Positions 44,468 to 52,927 are shown, numbered from the stretch's first letter. The stretch: 64,000 nt of DNA from Catelliglobosispora koreensis DSM 44566 (GCF_000379685.1 NZ_KB903290.1:1-64000); one strand, 5' to 3'. Notes: generated by a model not told the origin, from the letters alone. Numbers and translations are program-made.

Positions 44468-45679
44468 GTGAAGCTCCTTTTTTCTTTGGTCTTAAGTGGA
44501 TCGATGCTCGCTGCCGCCGCTCCTGTCGTGGCGGCGCCTGAGTGGCTGCCTGGCAATTCCGTCTCGACGGGGGATCAGGACACGGTCGCCATCGCGGCTA
44601 ACCGCAACGGTCACGTGGCCATCGTCTGGGAAGACGACCGTGACACCAGCGCACCTGACGACAACGCGCACAGCGACGTGTGGATTCGCTTGTTCCGGCA
44701 CGGCACCAGCGTTTACGAGAAGAAGGTTTCCGCTGGCGGCACGGGTGCGGCGTGGCGGCACCTGAACCCCGACGTTGGCCTTGACGACAAGGGCAACGCT
44801 GTCGTGGTGTGGCAAGACGATCCAGACGCCAACGGGTTCTACAACATTCCCGTTCGCGTGTTCGGGCCGACGGGCACGCTGCTGCACTCTGCTACGGCCA
44901 ATACCTCGGCTGACGGTCAGCAGGTCAATCCTTCCGTGTCGGTGGATCTTGACGGCGTACCGTCGGCGCCTTCGACCATCGCCTATGCCGTGGCGTGGGA
45001 AGACACTCAGGGCACGGCATCGCCGACCGTGCGCGTGGCCGGGTTCAAGAACGCGACCCGCTCGTATGAAAAGCAGGTCCACGCCACCGGCGGGGTCAAC
45101 AAGCGCCCCGACGTCGCGGTGTCAGCCTCAGGCTCGGCACTCGTCGTCTGGGACGAAGACATCGACAACAACGGGTTTTACAACATCGGCCTGACCCGCT
45201 TCAACGCCGCTGGCACGGTGACGTTGACGAAAACCATCGCTAACTCTGTGGGCGACGGTCAGCAGTTCGGCGCTTCGGTCGCTTGCAGTTTCAACGGCGA
45301 CTTCGCCGTGGCGTTCGAAAGCGAAGGGGCCGTGGCGTTTCGCGGCTTCAGTTCCGCTGGCACACCGTCGCATGCTGACGTGACCGCGGCCACTTCTGGC
45401 ACCTTGGCCTCGATTGGGCTCGACGATCAGGGCAACGTCGTCGTCGCGTGGACCGTGTCCGGAGTGGACACGTGGGTGCGCGGTTACGGCCCCGACGGCG
45501 ACGGCACCGGCCGTCTGGAAAACCAGCAGCTCAGCCAGGTGACGGCCGGCAAACAGAACGGTCTCGTCGTGGCTGTATCGCCGTGGGGTGAAGTCAGCGC
45601 CGCGTACACCGACGACAACGACGGCAACCTCTACGACCAGATCGTTCTCGGCCTCGGCATAGCCAACAGCGGCTGGTGA
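44468..45679 (+). CDS. Secreted beta-propeller-like protein linked to PhoD
   Basis: 403 residues with a Sec signal peptide (KLLFSLVLSGSMLAAAAPVVA). Blades recur about every 55 residues with the core V-A-V-x-x-x-G-x-A-x-V-V-W-x-D-D: NGHVAIVWEDDRD, KGNAVVVWQDDPDANGFYNI, SGSALVVWDEDIDNNGFYNI, NGDFAVAFESEG, QGNVVVAWTVSG and WGEVSAAYTDDNDGNLYD. The Asp/Asn-rich loops may bind calcium. GTG 44468 is chosen because the signal peptide starts there and AGGGGG, at the PhoD stop, is 8 nt upstream. Confidence 0.78.
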   Translation: MKLLFSLVLSGSMLAAAAPVVAAPEWLPGNSVSTGDQDTVAIAANRNGHVAIVWEDDRDTSAPDDNAHSDVWIRLFRHGTSVYEKKVSAGGTGAAWRHLNPDVGLDDKGNAVVVWQDDPDANGFYNIPVRVFGPTGTLLHSATANTSADGQQVNPSVSVDLDGVPSAPSTIAYAVAWEDTQGTASPTVRVAGFKNATRSYEKQVHATGGVNKRPDVAVSASGSALVVWDEDIDNNGFYNIGLTRFNAAGTVTLTKTIANSVGDGQQFGASVACSFNGDFAVAFESEGAVAFRGFSSAGTPSHADVTAATSGTLASIGLDDQGNVVVAWTVSGVDTWVRGYGPDGDGTGRLENQQLSQVTAGKQNGLVVAVSPWGEVSAAYTDDNDGNLYDQIVLGLGIANSGW

Positions 45680-45705
45680 TCTCCCGCACATAATGCCGCG
45701 ACGGT

Positions 45706-45740
45706 GCTGGGCGCTGGTCCTCTAGGGATCAGTGCCCAGC
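45706..45740 (+). terminator. Terminator after the PhoD operon
   Basis: GCTGGGCGCTGGTCC (45706-45720) pairs with GGATCAGTGCCCAGC (45726-45740) over 15 bp with two G-T wobbles and a 5-nt loop, 27 nt after the stop codon at 45679. Confidence 0.65.
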
Positions 45741-45911
45741 TAGTTGTGGCTGCTCATTCTGGTTACGGCACTGGCATCCATCGATACTGCCCACACGCCT
45801 ATCCTTGGCGGCCTTTCGGCCTGCTGGTCAGACCGCTCATGCGATGCCGCATGCCTGGCCGGGGGCGTTAGCGTGCGCTGTCCACCTGTCTATTCAACCC
45901 GGAGTCAATTC

Positions 45912-46814
45912 GTGACATCTAGCCGCACGCGCACATACATCCGGCGGTTCGGGCTTCCGACCGTTCTGGCTGTTATCGGCACTGTCACCCTCGCCGCAGG
46001 GGTTTACGCGGCCAACATCAACCCCAGCCACGTGCCGACCACGGCCCAGGCGTTCCCGACTAAGGAATGCAAAGGCCCGTTCGAGGGGCTCGCCGACGAC
46101 GAGGACGGCTGGCACTTTGTCGCCCCTGCGGCGCAAGGCGACGGCTTCACCTCGCTCACCCTGACCTTCTCGACCCCCGGCGGCCCGCTTGTGGCCGGCC
46201 CGATCACCAGCACGGACGCGTCCACGCCGGACAGCGGTCCGGGCTGGACCGCGTTCCTTGACGACGCGGGTGGTGAATTCCGGCACGCCTATGTCTTCAC
46301 GACCGCGGGCTGGCAGCTGACCGGTGCGACGGCAGTGCTGGTCAACGAAAAGGCCAACGCACAGTTCAACCTGAGCCACACGTGCCCGGGAACGCCGACC
46401 TCACCGAGTCCTTCGGCGTCGGCCTCCGCCTCGGCCAGCGCTTCGGCCTCGGCGTCAGCTTCGGCGTCGGCTAGTGCTTCCGCCTCGCCGAGTGCCTCCG
46501 CCTCGCCAAGTGCTTCAGCTAGCGCTTCGCCCAGTGCTTCCGCGTCGGCGTCTGCTTCGGCTTCCGCTAGCGCATCGGCGAGTGCCTCCGCCTCCGCATC
46601 GGCCAGCGCTTCGGCGTCGGCTAGCGCGTCGGCATCGCCTAGTGCTTCGGCTTCGGAAAGCCTCACCCCGGCACCGTCGCCCAGCCCGGGCGGCGAACTG
46701 CCGCGCACGGGCAGCCCGATCAGCGTGCTGCTCATGGGTGCCGGCGTGATGATGCTCGTCGGTGCGGGACTGCTGGCCCTGGGGACCCGCAGGCGCCTGG
46801 AACTGGCTGACTAA
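45912..46814 (+). CDS. LPXTG-type cell-wall-anchored protein with Ser-Ala repeat linker
   Basis: 300 residues. Residues about 13-33 are a signal peptide; a compact exported domain follows (to about 160, with one Cys early, ECKGPFEG, and one late, SHTCPG). A linker of nearly pure Ser-Ala dipeptides with occasional Pro (about 163-250) leads to LPRTG (263-267), a hydrophobic helix and RRR, the complete sortase sorting signal. No sortase gene is in the window. Codons in the linker alternate among Ser and Ala synonyms. GTG 45912 has CCCGGAG about 8 nt upstream and starts the signal peptide; the longer open frame does not. Confidence 0.85.
   Translation: MTSSRTRTYIRRFGLPTVLAVIGTVTLAAGVYAANINPSHVPTTAQAFPTKECKGPFEGLADDEDGWHFVAPAAQGDGFTSLTLTFSTPGGPLVAGPITSTDASTPDSGPGWTAFLDDAGGEFRHAYVFTTAGWQLTGATAVLVNEKANAQFNLSHTCPGTPTSPSPSASASASASASASASASASASASASPSASASPSASASASPSASASASASASASASASASASASASASASASASASPSASASESLTPAPSPSPGGELPRTGSPISVLLMGAGVMMLVGAGLLALGTRRRLELAD
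46400..46660 (+). repeat. Low-complexity Ser-Ala coding repeat
   Basis: About 260 bp of TCG/TCC/AGT/AGC plus GCT/GCC/GCG hexamers encode the Ser-Ala linker of the LPXTG protein. The register is interrupted by Pro codons at irregular spacing. Such tracts change length by slippage. Confidence 0.8.
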
Positions 46815-46827
46815 TAGCCGCACGAAA

Positions 46828-46867
46828 CAAGCGCCGGAACGTGTTCACGTTCCGGCGCTTGCTTTTT
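46828..46867. terminator. Strong Rho-independent terminator
   Basis: CAAGCGCCGGAACGTG (46828-46843) pairs perfectly over 16 bp with CACGTTCCGGCGCTTG (46846-46861) and is followed by five T (46863-46867). It lies between the LPXTG gene and the convergent aldo/keto reductase gene and can serve both. Confidence 0.9.
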
Positions 46868-46870
46868 GAC

Positions 46871-47842
46871 TCAGAAACCGGTGGGCAGCCGCGGGGTGTA
46901 GGCCTGCTCGAGCACGCCTATCTCCTCGTCTGTGAGCACAACGTCAAGTGCGGCGACAGCATCGGGCAGATGATGCGCCTTCGTCGGGCCAACGATCGGG
47001 GCATCGACGATCGGGTGCTTGAGCACCCACGCCAGAGCCACCTGCGCCATCGGAATGCCGCGCGCCTCGGCCACTTGCTGCACCGCATCGGCGATCGTCT
47101 CGTTGGCCTCAGCTGGGTACCGTGCCTGCAGCGGATCCGTCTCAGCACGCAACGTCGTGTTCTGCGACCACGGCCGCGTCAGACGCCCCTTGGCCAGTGG
47201 GCTCCACGGCAACGAGGCGACGCCCTGATCTGCGAGCAGGCCGAACATCTCGCGTTCCTCTTCGCGCTGCATCAGGCTGTACTGATTCTGCATCGATACG
47301 AACCGGGTCCACCCGTGCTGTTGCGCCGCATGCTGCATCTTGGCGAACTGCCACGCCCACATCGACGACGCCCCGAGATAACGGGCCTTGCCAGCCTTGA
47401 CGACGTCGTGCAGGGCTTCCATCGTCTCCTCGACCGGCGTGTGCGGATCGAAGCGGTGAATCTGGTACAGGTCAACGTAATCGGTGCCCAGGCGGCTCAG
47501 CGAAGCGTCGATCTGCTGCAGGATCGCCTTACGCGACAGGCCCGAACCGCCCGGACCGTCCTGCATCTTGAAGAAAACCTTGGTGGCCAAGACAATGTCG
47601 TCGCGTCGCGTGTATTTGCGGATCGCGCGGCCAACGATCTCCTCAGACGAGCCGTGCCCGTAAATGTTGGCGGTGTCCCAGAACGTCACGCCAAGGTCGA
47701 TCGCCTGGCGGAAGATCGGTTCCGCGGCGTCATCGTCTAGTGCCCACTTGTTGAATTCGCGCGACGTGTCACCGAAACTCATGCAGCCCAAGGCGATCCG
47801 GCTAACGTTGAGTCCCGAGTTCCCCAAGCGTGTGTATTGCAT
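46871..47842 (-). CDS. Aldo/keto reductase
   Basis: 323 residues with an AKR (beta/alpha)8 fold: MQYTRLGNSGLNVSRIALGCMSFG, catalytic Asp and Tyr in FWDTANIYGHGSSEEIVG, Lys in VLATKVF, and the His region in LYQIHRFDPHTPVEETMEAL; the cofactor site is near PIVGPTKAHHLPDAV. It reduces carbonyl substrates with NADPH; substrate not inferable. TAGGCT (47850-47855, minus strand) is 7 nt before ATG 47842, a leaderless start. Confidence 0.93.
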   Translation of the reverse strand: MQYTRLGNSGLNVSRIALGCMSFGDTSREFNKWALDDDAAEPIFRQAIDLGVTFWDTANIYGHGSSEEIVGRAIRKYTRRDDIVLATKVFFKMQDGPGGSGLSRKAILQQIDASLSRLGTDYVDLYQIHRFDPHTPVEETMEALHDVVKAGKARYLGASSMWAWQFAKMQHAAQQHGWTRFVSMQNQYSLMQREEEREMFGLLADQGVASLPWSPLAKGRLTRPWSQNTTLRAETDPLQARYPAEANETIADAVQQVAEARGIPMAQVALAWVLKHPIVDAPIVGPTKAHHLPDAVAALDVVLTDEEIGVLEQAYTPRLPTGF

Positions 47843-47894
47843 ACCGCCGAGCCTAGTGTGGGGCGTCCGCTATGCACGCCCCGCACCGCGATCG

Positions 47895-48401
47895 CTACTT
47901 GCAGAGTTCTTCGATCTTGTCGGTCGCCGCGTCGAGCGCCGGTGTCTCCATGTTCGGCAGATCGTCAGCGCTGCTGACCTTGGAGACCTTGGCCATCTCG
48001 TCTTCGAGCTTCTTGAGCTCGGCGGCCGCGGTCACGAGGTGCCCCTTGAGCTCCGCGTCGGCGGCCTGGGCGGCTTCCTTCTCGGCGGCCTGGCGCATTT
48101 CGGCGATGCCAACCTTCAGGTCGGAGACCACCTTCAGCAGGGTGGCTTCGACCTTGGCCGGGTCCTTCTCATCAGCGGTCTTGAGAGCCTCGCCCATGGC
48201 GCCGAGCATCTTCAGCCCCGCGGCCATCGTCGCGGTTTCAAAGTTGCTGCACGTGGTCTTCTTGTCGACCAGTGTGATCGAAGGAGTGGGGGAGGCGGTG
48301 GCCGACGGCGTCGACTGAGCCTCGGTGCCTGACGTCGTGTTGCAAGCGGCCATGCCGAAGGCAGCGACAGCCAGAACAGAAGCGGCCAGGAAGCGGCGCA
48401 T
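47895..48401 (-). CDS. Lipoprotein of unknown function
   Basis: 168 residues. The lipobox is AFGMAAC with Cys20 as the lipidation site. A Ser/Thr/Pro-rich spacer is followed by a helical, Lys/Glu-rich domain with two Cys (TTCSNF and the C-terminal LCK) that could pair. AAGGAA 7 nt before ATG 48401 supports the start. It is similar in style to small actinobacterial lipoproteins without assigned function. Confidence 0.75.
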   Translation of the reverse strand: MRRFLAASVLAVAAFGMAACNTTSGTEAQSTPSATASPTPSITLVDKKTTCSNFETATMAAGLKMLGAMGEALKTADEKDPAKVEATLLKVVSDLKVGIAEMRQAAEKEAAQAADAELKGHLVTAAAELKKLEDEMAKVSKVSSADDLPNMETPALDAATDKIEELCK

Positions 48402-48495
48402 GGTGAATTCCTTAGAGATTGAGGGGTGAAACCGGCGCAGCCTATCGCAGCTCCTAAAGCTGTGTGACCTGCTGGACGGCTTCGTGATGTACGCG

Positions 48496-49389
48496 TTATG
48501 ACAGGCCGGCGAAGGGGTAGGCCCAGTTAGTGGTGTCGCCGCAGTTGCCCAGGATGAATCCGTTAACGAGCTTTTCCTGTTCCGCGCGTGGAATGAGAGC
48601 GACGTCGCGCACTATGATGTGCGCGAAGCAATCGCCCGTGCGCACCACGATTTCAGCCGCACTGGGCATTTTGGTGAACCACACTTCCCGGCCGTGCGCG
48701 GTGGAATCAGGTTTGCCGAGACTCTGCCTCATGTGAGCGTTGTCTTTGCCGAGGAGCCGCTTAACGGTGAAGCTGAGCTGAGCTTCCTCGCCTACCGCGC
48801 CTTTAGTCATGCCAAGCGTTTCTGCGCCGCCCTCACTGTAGAGGTGCAGAGCGTGCGAGGGCGAGAAGCCGGCCGGCCGGTATCCCACCGAGAACGGGAC
48901 GCGGTAGGGGCTTCCGCCTGTTCCGCCGATCTGCCCGGCGATGCTGAGAAGCCGCTTCCTCGCGTCACCCGGAGTGTGGCTCCTCAAGACGAACCAAGTA
49001 TCGCCCCAATGCCAGCCAAGAATGTGACCATCGGCTAAGAAGTAGCCTATGAGGAACTCACGGGCCGGTCCTACGATCTTGACCCGGTGCCCGCCCAGTA
49101 ACCGGGACCCTCCAGTGAATGTTCCAGGCTCGTAAATGGACAGTTCGGCAGTGTGGGCCTGGTTTCCTTCGGCCGAGGCGATGACGAAGTATTCGCGGTT
49201 GCCCTGAATGCCTTTGCGCTCTAAGGAGAACCGCTTCGTGCTGTCCAAGAGCATGATCGTGTGTTGCAGTGGGCCCTTGCGCGGTTGCACGGGCTCAGGC
49301 GGTAACTCTCCAGCAGCGGAACCAGCTGAAAACACTGTTAATCCAGTTATCAGTAGTCCACAAAGGACAAACGCTACCGACCGCATCAT
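48496..49389 (-). CDS. Secreted protein of unknown function
   Basis: 297 residues with a Sec signal peptide (about 1-26, ending GSAAGE). The mature part has no motif I recognise; YFVIASAEGNQAHTAELSIYEPGTFTGG and EIVVRTGDCFAHIIVRDVALIP suggest two beta-rich halves, with two C-terminal Cys (GDC, GNCGD). ATG 49389 or 49386 can start it. Codon bias is weaker than in neighbours, hinting at acquisition. Confidence 0.65.
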   Translation of the reverse strand: MMRSVAFVLCGLLITGLTVFSAGSAAGELPPEPVQPRKGPLQHTIMLLDSTKRFSLERKGIQGNREYFVIASAEGNQAHTAELSIYEPGTFTGGSRLLGGHRVKIVGPAREFLIGYFLADGHILGWHWGDTWFVLRSHTPGDARKRLLSIAGQIGGTGGSPYRVPFSVGYRPAGFSPSHALHLYSEGGAETLGMTKGAVGEEAQLSFTVKRLLGKDNAHMRQSLGKPDSTAHGREVWFTKMPSAAEIVVRTGDCFAHIIVRDVALIPRAEQEKLVNGFILGNCGDTTNWAYPFAGLS

Positions 49390-49407
49390 TCGCGCAGCAA
49401 ATCATGA

Positions 49408-49690
49408 ATCACTCGCGCACGCCCGCCCGGTCATACCTGGAAGTCTCGGAGCCCCAGCGGGTCGTGGTCGCAGGCAGCTCCCACCAGTGCGGCATCGCTT
49501 TAGCAGGGACAGCTGCCGGGCCGGCGGGCACCGTCAACGCGGCGCATCGCCTGGGAACCCGCCTCGATCCACAGCGCTAGCCCACATTCGTCGTCGCTGA
49601 CGACCTTGCCGCACAGCACCGAACCGACGCGTACAGGCGCCGGCGCACGATCGTCTGCCCCCGCTCAAAATCATTCGAGCACGGTACCCG
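49408..49690 (-). pseudogene. Frameshifted remnant of a DUF402 (FomD-like) protein
   Basis: On the minus strand the pieces FERGQTIVRRRLY, then in another frame GSVLCGKVVSDDECGLALWIEAGSQAMRR, then in a third frame MPHWWELPATTTRWGSE resemble the consecutive segments of DUF402 proteins (pGDTVVRR ... RVVsDddgGLaLWiapGT ... W). At least two frameshifts separate them, and no start or complete frame exists. The rest of 49390-49720 holds nothing else I can identify. Confidence 0.45.
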
Positions 49691-49720
49691 GTGGTGCCTG
49701 AAATTCATCACTTAGGTTCT

Positions 49721-50059
49721 TTAGAACCGTTCGCGTGCTTCCAAACCCAGCGCTAACCACAAGTCGCGAGCGGTCTCAAAGTTCGCGTCTGGCGCGAGAG
49801 TGCCCAGCGCGGAAATCACTTCGTCTGGCGCACTGTTGGCGGACACGGCGACCACCAAGTCGTGGGCCGTGGCCGGAAACGTTGCCAGGGAAACATACTT
49901 GCCGATCTCGGCACGCAGATTGCGGCGGTCTGGGTCGGTGTCATGCTCACCGATGACCCCATCGTGGCCTGGACGATCCCATCGCTGTTCGTCATCGCCA
50001 GGACGCCCAGCGTTGAGCTCGGCGTCAAACCCTGGGCCATCGTCGTGTTCGTGGGTCAT
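49721..50059 (-). CDS. DUF2795 domain protein
   Basis: 112 residues. An acidic, Asp/His-rich N-terminal tail (MTHEHDDGPGFDAELNAGRPGDDEQ) is followed by the DUF2795 domain (LRAEIGKYVSLATFPATAHDLVVAVSANSAPDEVISALGTLAPDANFETARDLWLALGLE), a small actinobacterial helical fold of unknown function. TACGTT (50066-50071, minus strand) lies 6 nt before ATG 50059. Confidence 0.87.
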   Translation of the reverse strand: MTHEHDDGPGFDAELNAGRPGDDEQRWDRPGHDGVIGEHDTDPDRRNLRAEIGKYVSLATFPATAHDLVVAVSANSAPDEVISALGTLAPDANFETARDLWLALGLEARERF

Positions 50060-50138
50060 AACAGCAACGTACCCAGCAACTCGCCAGGGGGTGGGCGTTA
50101 CTCAGTTTGAGACCGGCCATGGCGGGTAAAGATCACCT

Positions 50139-50282
50139 ATGGAACTTGTGCTGTGGATTCTGGCCGCCATCCTGGTCGTGTCAGGCATTTTCGCGATCTT
50201 CCGCGGATCGGTCCTTTGGGGCATCGTTCTGATCGTCGTCGGTCTCCTGGTCGGCCCCGGAGGAGTGAGCATATTTACGTAG
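50139..50282 (+). CDS. GPGGxS-motif miniprotein
   Basis: 47 residues, MELVLWILAAILVVSGIFAI and on to VGPGGVSIFT: two closely spaced hydrophobic stretches and a C-terminal GPGG-V-S motif. Small hydrophobic proteins with this C-terminal pattern recur in actinomycetes, function unknown. TAAAGAT upstream (50127-50133) resembles a -10 and would give a nearly leaderless message. It is divergent from the DUF2795 gene. Confidence 0.7.
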   Translation: MELVLWILAAILVVSGIFAIFRGSVLWGIVLIVVGLLVGPGGVSIFT

Positions 50283-50381
50283 CAGACCTCCACTGAACCG
50301 TCAGGTTCAGCAGGCTGGTCTGAGCTACCACGGCGGGCGCCTCACCCGTGACGGTGCTCCAGCGATGTCACGGGTGTCCGC

Positions 50382-50804
50382 TCAGGTGGACGCGGGTTCC
50401 CAGAGCAGGATCTGGCGGTGGTGGCTAAAGCCGTTGCGCAGGTAGAAGTCGACCGCGCGGCGCCCGGAATGGACGGTCACGTGCAGCAGACCCTGGGCAC
50501 GGGCCTCGGCCAGGATCGCGGTCATCAGCGCGGCGCCGATGCCCTGGTTGCGGTGTTCCTCGCGGACCATGACCGACTGGACGTCGCCGTAACGCCGGTC
50601 CAGCGATTCGTTGCCTGGCACCCGTTCCGCGATGTGCAACCAGGCTGAGCCGACCACAGATCCGTCCACCTCGGCGACAAATGGCAGGTGAGTCTCCGCG
50701 TGTGCGGCCACCCAGGCGGCGAATGCCGCGCGCTTGCCTTGCTCGATGCCCCGCAGTTCCGCGAGCGCTTCCACATCGGCCACGCTGGCCCTCCGCACGA
50801 TCAC
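50382..50804 (-). CDS. GNAT-family acetyltransferase
   Basis: 140 residues, a compact GNAT: VRRASVADVEALAELRGIEQG, FVAEVDGSVVGSAWLHIAERVP, VQSVMVREEHRNQGIGAALMTAILAEARAQG (acetyl-CoA loop RNQGIG) and GRRAVDFYLRNGF. The substrate is unknown. TAAACT (50812-50817, minus strand) lies 7 nt before GTG 50804, giving a leaderless start. Confidence 0.88.
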   Translation of the reverse strand: MIVRRASVADVEALAELRGIEQGKRAAFAAWVAAHAETHLPFVAEVDGSVVGSAWLHIAERVPGNESLDRRYGDVQSVMVREEHRNQGIGAALMTAILAEARAQGLLHVTVHSGRRAVDFYLRNGFSHHRQILLWEPAST

Positions 50805-50823
50805 TAGGCGGAGTTTAGGTCAA

Positions 50824-50967
50824 CTATTGGTTGCTCGCGCACATCGTCATCGTTGAAACCGCGACCATGGTGTGGATCCAGCTGCGCAAATCCCCAGCCA
50901 AGTCGCCGGTATCGGGGACCAGGAAGTAGTCCTGGCCATATTTCCTGGTGAGGCGCAATCCGCTCTT
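50824..50967 (-). pseudogene. C-terminal gene remnant of unknown family
   Basis: The minus frame ending at 50824 encodes RLTRKYGQDYFLVPDTGDLAGDLRSWIHTMVAVS and then CASNQ, with good codon bias, but there is no start: upstream the sequence switches to the plus-strand DUF1772-like fragment. I read it as the 3' end of a lost gene. Confidence 0.35.
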
Positions 50968-51250
50968 CATGACCGTGTTCATGGGCGGGCTCTTGGCCAT
51001 GCTGGCCGCGGGCTTGCACGTGCGAGCCGGCCTTCGCCGTGCGCTGTCCTGGGTGATCGCTGGCCCGGTGCTCTGCGTGGTGATGCTCGCCGTTACCGCC
51101 GGGGTCAACGTGCCGCTCAACGATCAGCTCGCGAGCGCTGAGGATCCGGGCCGCACCGCTGACCTTGCCGCTGTGCGCGAGGCGATCGAACCACGCTGGC
51201 CTTTTGGCTGCGGCAGCACGGCTTCACGCCAACGGTGGCGGCCCTGAAGG
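50960..51250 (+). pseudogene. Remnant of a DUF1772 (anthrone-oxygenase-like) membrane protein fused to another fragment
   Basis: The plus frame reads FMGGLLAMLAAGLHVRAGLRRALSWVIAGPVLCVVMLAVTAGVNVPLNDQLASAEDPGRTADLAAVREAIEPRW, the central and helical segment of DUF1772 proteins with the hallmark NVPLND and VRE-x-x-E-x-RW. No start or first helix is intact, and after EPRW the reading frame changes to WLRQHGFTPTVAALKE and a stop at 51247-51255, which looks like the tail of a different gene. Confidence 0.55.
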
Positions 51251-51255
51251 AATAG

Positions 51256-51393
51256 CCGAACACGCTGAAGGATTTCCCTTGTCTTCGGCGGCATATCGAA
51301 GAAAGCCCTTCCAACGCAGTTAACAGCCGTAATACTTTTCGCCGCTAAGGGCCCGACACCCCCGTCGGGCAACAACCCCCGGGAGCATCCCTT
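51256..51393. other. Intergenic promoter region of the metalloprotease gene
   Basis: No gene seen. The segment contains AT-richer sequence (about 51315-51340) suitable for a promoter and GGGAG (about 51381-51385) before ATG 51394. Confidence 0.4.
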
Positions 51394-52326
51394 ATGCGAC
51401 GACGGTTTCTACCCTCAACCGTTGCTTTAGCTCTAACGGCCGGCCTGGCTGTGGGCACGGTCAGCGCGGTATCCACTCCACTGGTCGCGGCGGCCGCAGC
51501 TGATGTCTGCATCACGCCCGAAACCGGTGCCAGCGCTAAGGGTGGACGTGGCGCGGACACGCGGGAGATCAGTGCGAAGGAACAGTCGGAGATCGAAGCG
51601 CGCACCGCCTCGATCCTGAAAGCCAAGCAGGATCGCGGTGCGGGCATTCCGCAGGGCGCGCTTGCCGCGGCGAGCGTTCCGGTCTACGTGCACGTCATGG
51701 CGGCCGTCAACGGCGCCGGAAACGTGACCGACCAGCAGATCAGCGAACAGATCGCGGTGCTCAACAAGACCTTCGCCGGTCAGGAAGCGACGGCCGCGGC
51801 CAACACAGGTTTCACCTTCTACCTGGCTGGGACCGACCGTTTCTATAACGACACCTGGCACGTTGACGGGGCAAGCACCACCTACCGTTCGCAGACGCGC
51901 AAGGGCGGTGCCAACGCGCTGAACATGTGGCTCGTTGACTTCGACAACCTTGGTGTCGCCACGTTCCCCTGGGACTACAACAAGAACCCCAGCATCGACG
52001 GCATTCGCGTGCACTACGCGAGCCTGCCGGGTGGCAGCGCCACCAACTTCGACCTGGGCGAAACAGCAACGCACGAGGCAGGGCACTGGTTCGGTCTGTA
52101 CCACACGTTCCAGGGCGGCTGCACCAAGCGCAACGATGAGGTCGCCGACACCCCAGCGCAGTCCAGCCCCACCAGCGGTTGCCCGGTGGGCCGGGACTCC
52201 TGTCGGCTGGCGGGAATCGACCCCATCCACAACTACATGGATTACTCGTACGACACCTGCTACAACCAGTTCACGCCAGGCCAGAGCACCCGTATCAGCA
52301 ACAACTGGGTCGCTTACCGCTCCTGA
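51394..52326 (+). CDS. Secreted zinc metalloprotease, M43 (pappalysin-like) family
   Basis: 310 residues with a Sec signal peptide (about 1-33) and a propeptide-like region. The zinc motif is HEAGHWFGLYH with ligands His227, His231 and His237 and catalytic Glu228; the Met-turn is NYMDYSYD. The domain order (PVYVHVM ... NMWLVDFDNLGVATFPWDY) matches M43B cytophagalysin/pappalysin-like proteases. Cys residues downstream (GGCTKRND, SGCPVGRDSC, DTCYN) are typical disulfides of the family. It degrades extracellular protein. Confidence 0.93.
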   Translation: MRRRFLPSTVALALTAGLAVGTVSAVSTPLVAAAAADVCITPETGASAKGGRGADTREISAKEQSEIEARTASILKAKQDRGAGIPQGALAAASVPVYVHVMAAVNGAGNVTDQQISEQIAVLNKTFAGQEATAAANTGFTFYLAGTDRFYNDTWHVDGASTTYRSQTRKGGANALNMWLVDFDNLGVATFPWDYNKNPSIDGIRVHYASLPGGSATNFDLGETATHEAGHWFGLYHTFQGGCTKRNDEVADTPAQSSPTSGCPVGRDSCRLAGIDPIHNYMDYSYDTCYNQFTPGQSTRISNNWVAYRS

Positions 52327-52340
52327 CAGCGACTGACACC

Positions 52341-52372
52341 AGGGCCGTTACACCACAAGGTGTGACGGCCCT
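52341..52372. terminator. Terminator hairpin after the metalloprotease gene
   Basis: AGGGCCGTTACACC (52341-52354) pairs with GGTGTGACGGCCCT (52359-52372) with one G-T wobble and a 4-nt loop; it also lies downstream of the convergent STAS gene. Confidence 0.75.
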
Positions 52373-52407
52373 CGTGCCTCATCAGGACCAAGGCGTGTAG
52401 GTTTCCG

Positions 52408-52749
52408 CTAGGTGGGCTGGTTTCCGCATAGGACGTTGTAGACACCGGTGATCTGCAGCAGATCCCGGACCAGGCCGTGTGCGTTGATGATATAGAGGCT
52501 GCCACCCTGCACGTTAGCCGCCTTGGCCTGGGCGTTAATAAAAACGCGGATGCCGGTGGAATCCATGAACCGGACACCGGCGAGATCGGCTTCGATCGGC
52601 TGGCCTGGATGGGCTCGAATCAGTTCGGCTAGCCACATGCTGACCTGGTTTGCGGCCGACAGGTCGATTTCACCAGTCAGGCTGATGCGCGCTCCTGAGG
52701 GGAGTCGCTGTACTTCGCATCGCGCCGCCGGTGGCCGCTGCCTTGTCAT
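52408..52749 (-). CDS. STAS-domain anti-sigma factor antagonist
   Basis: 113 residues with a STAS fold: ARISLTGEIDLSAANQVSMWLAELI and the phosphorylation motif FMDSTGIRVFI with Asp63-Ser64. No kinase gene is adjacent, so it probably works with a distant anti-sigma factor or with the MEDS/HATPase protein at 34435. TAACAT (52756-52761, minus strand) lies 6 nt before ATG 52749. Confidence 0.9.
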   Translation of the reverse strand: MTRQRPPAARCEVQRLPSGARISLTGEIDLSAANQVSMWLAELIRAHPGQPIEADLAGVRFMDSTGIRVFINAQAKAANVQGGSLYIINAHGLVRDLLQITGVYNVLCGNQPT

Positions 52750-52927
52750 CGGTACATGTTACGGGGCTAGTGCTCTGACAGTTTGTGCCGAGGCGACGTG
52801 GTGACAGCGGCTGCGGATCCGTAGTTTCTCTTGATCTCGCCACGGCGGGCCCTGTACCCCCCAGCCGGGGATCACGCTGGCGAAAATTGGCCAGCCGCGA
52901 CAAGTACGCATTCTATTTGCGAGCCGC

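Noticed and set aside
46289-46735. Minus-strand Ala/Glu/Asp-rich frame opposite the Ser-Ala linker
   Set aside because: It is the complement of the Ser-Ala codon repeat; the acidic repeat is a translation artefact without start signals.
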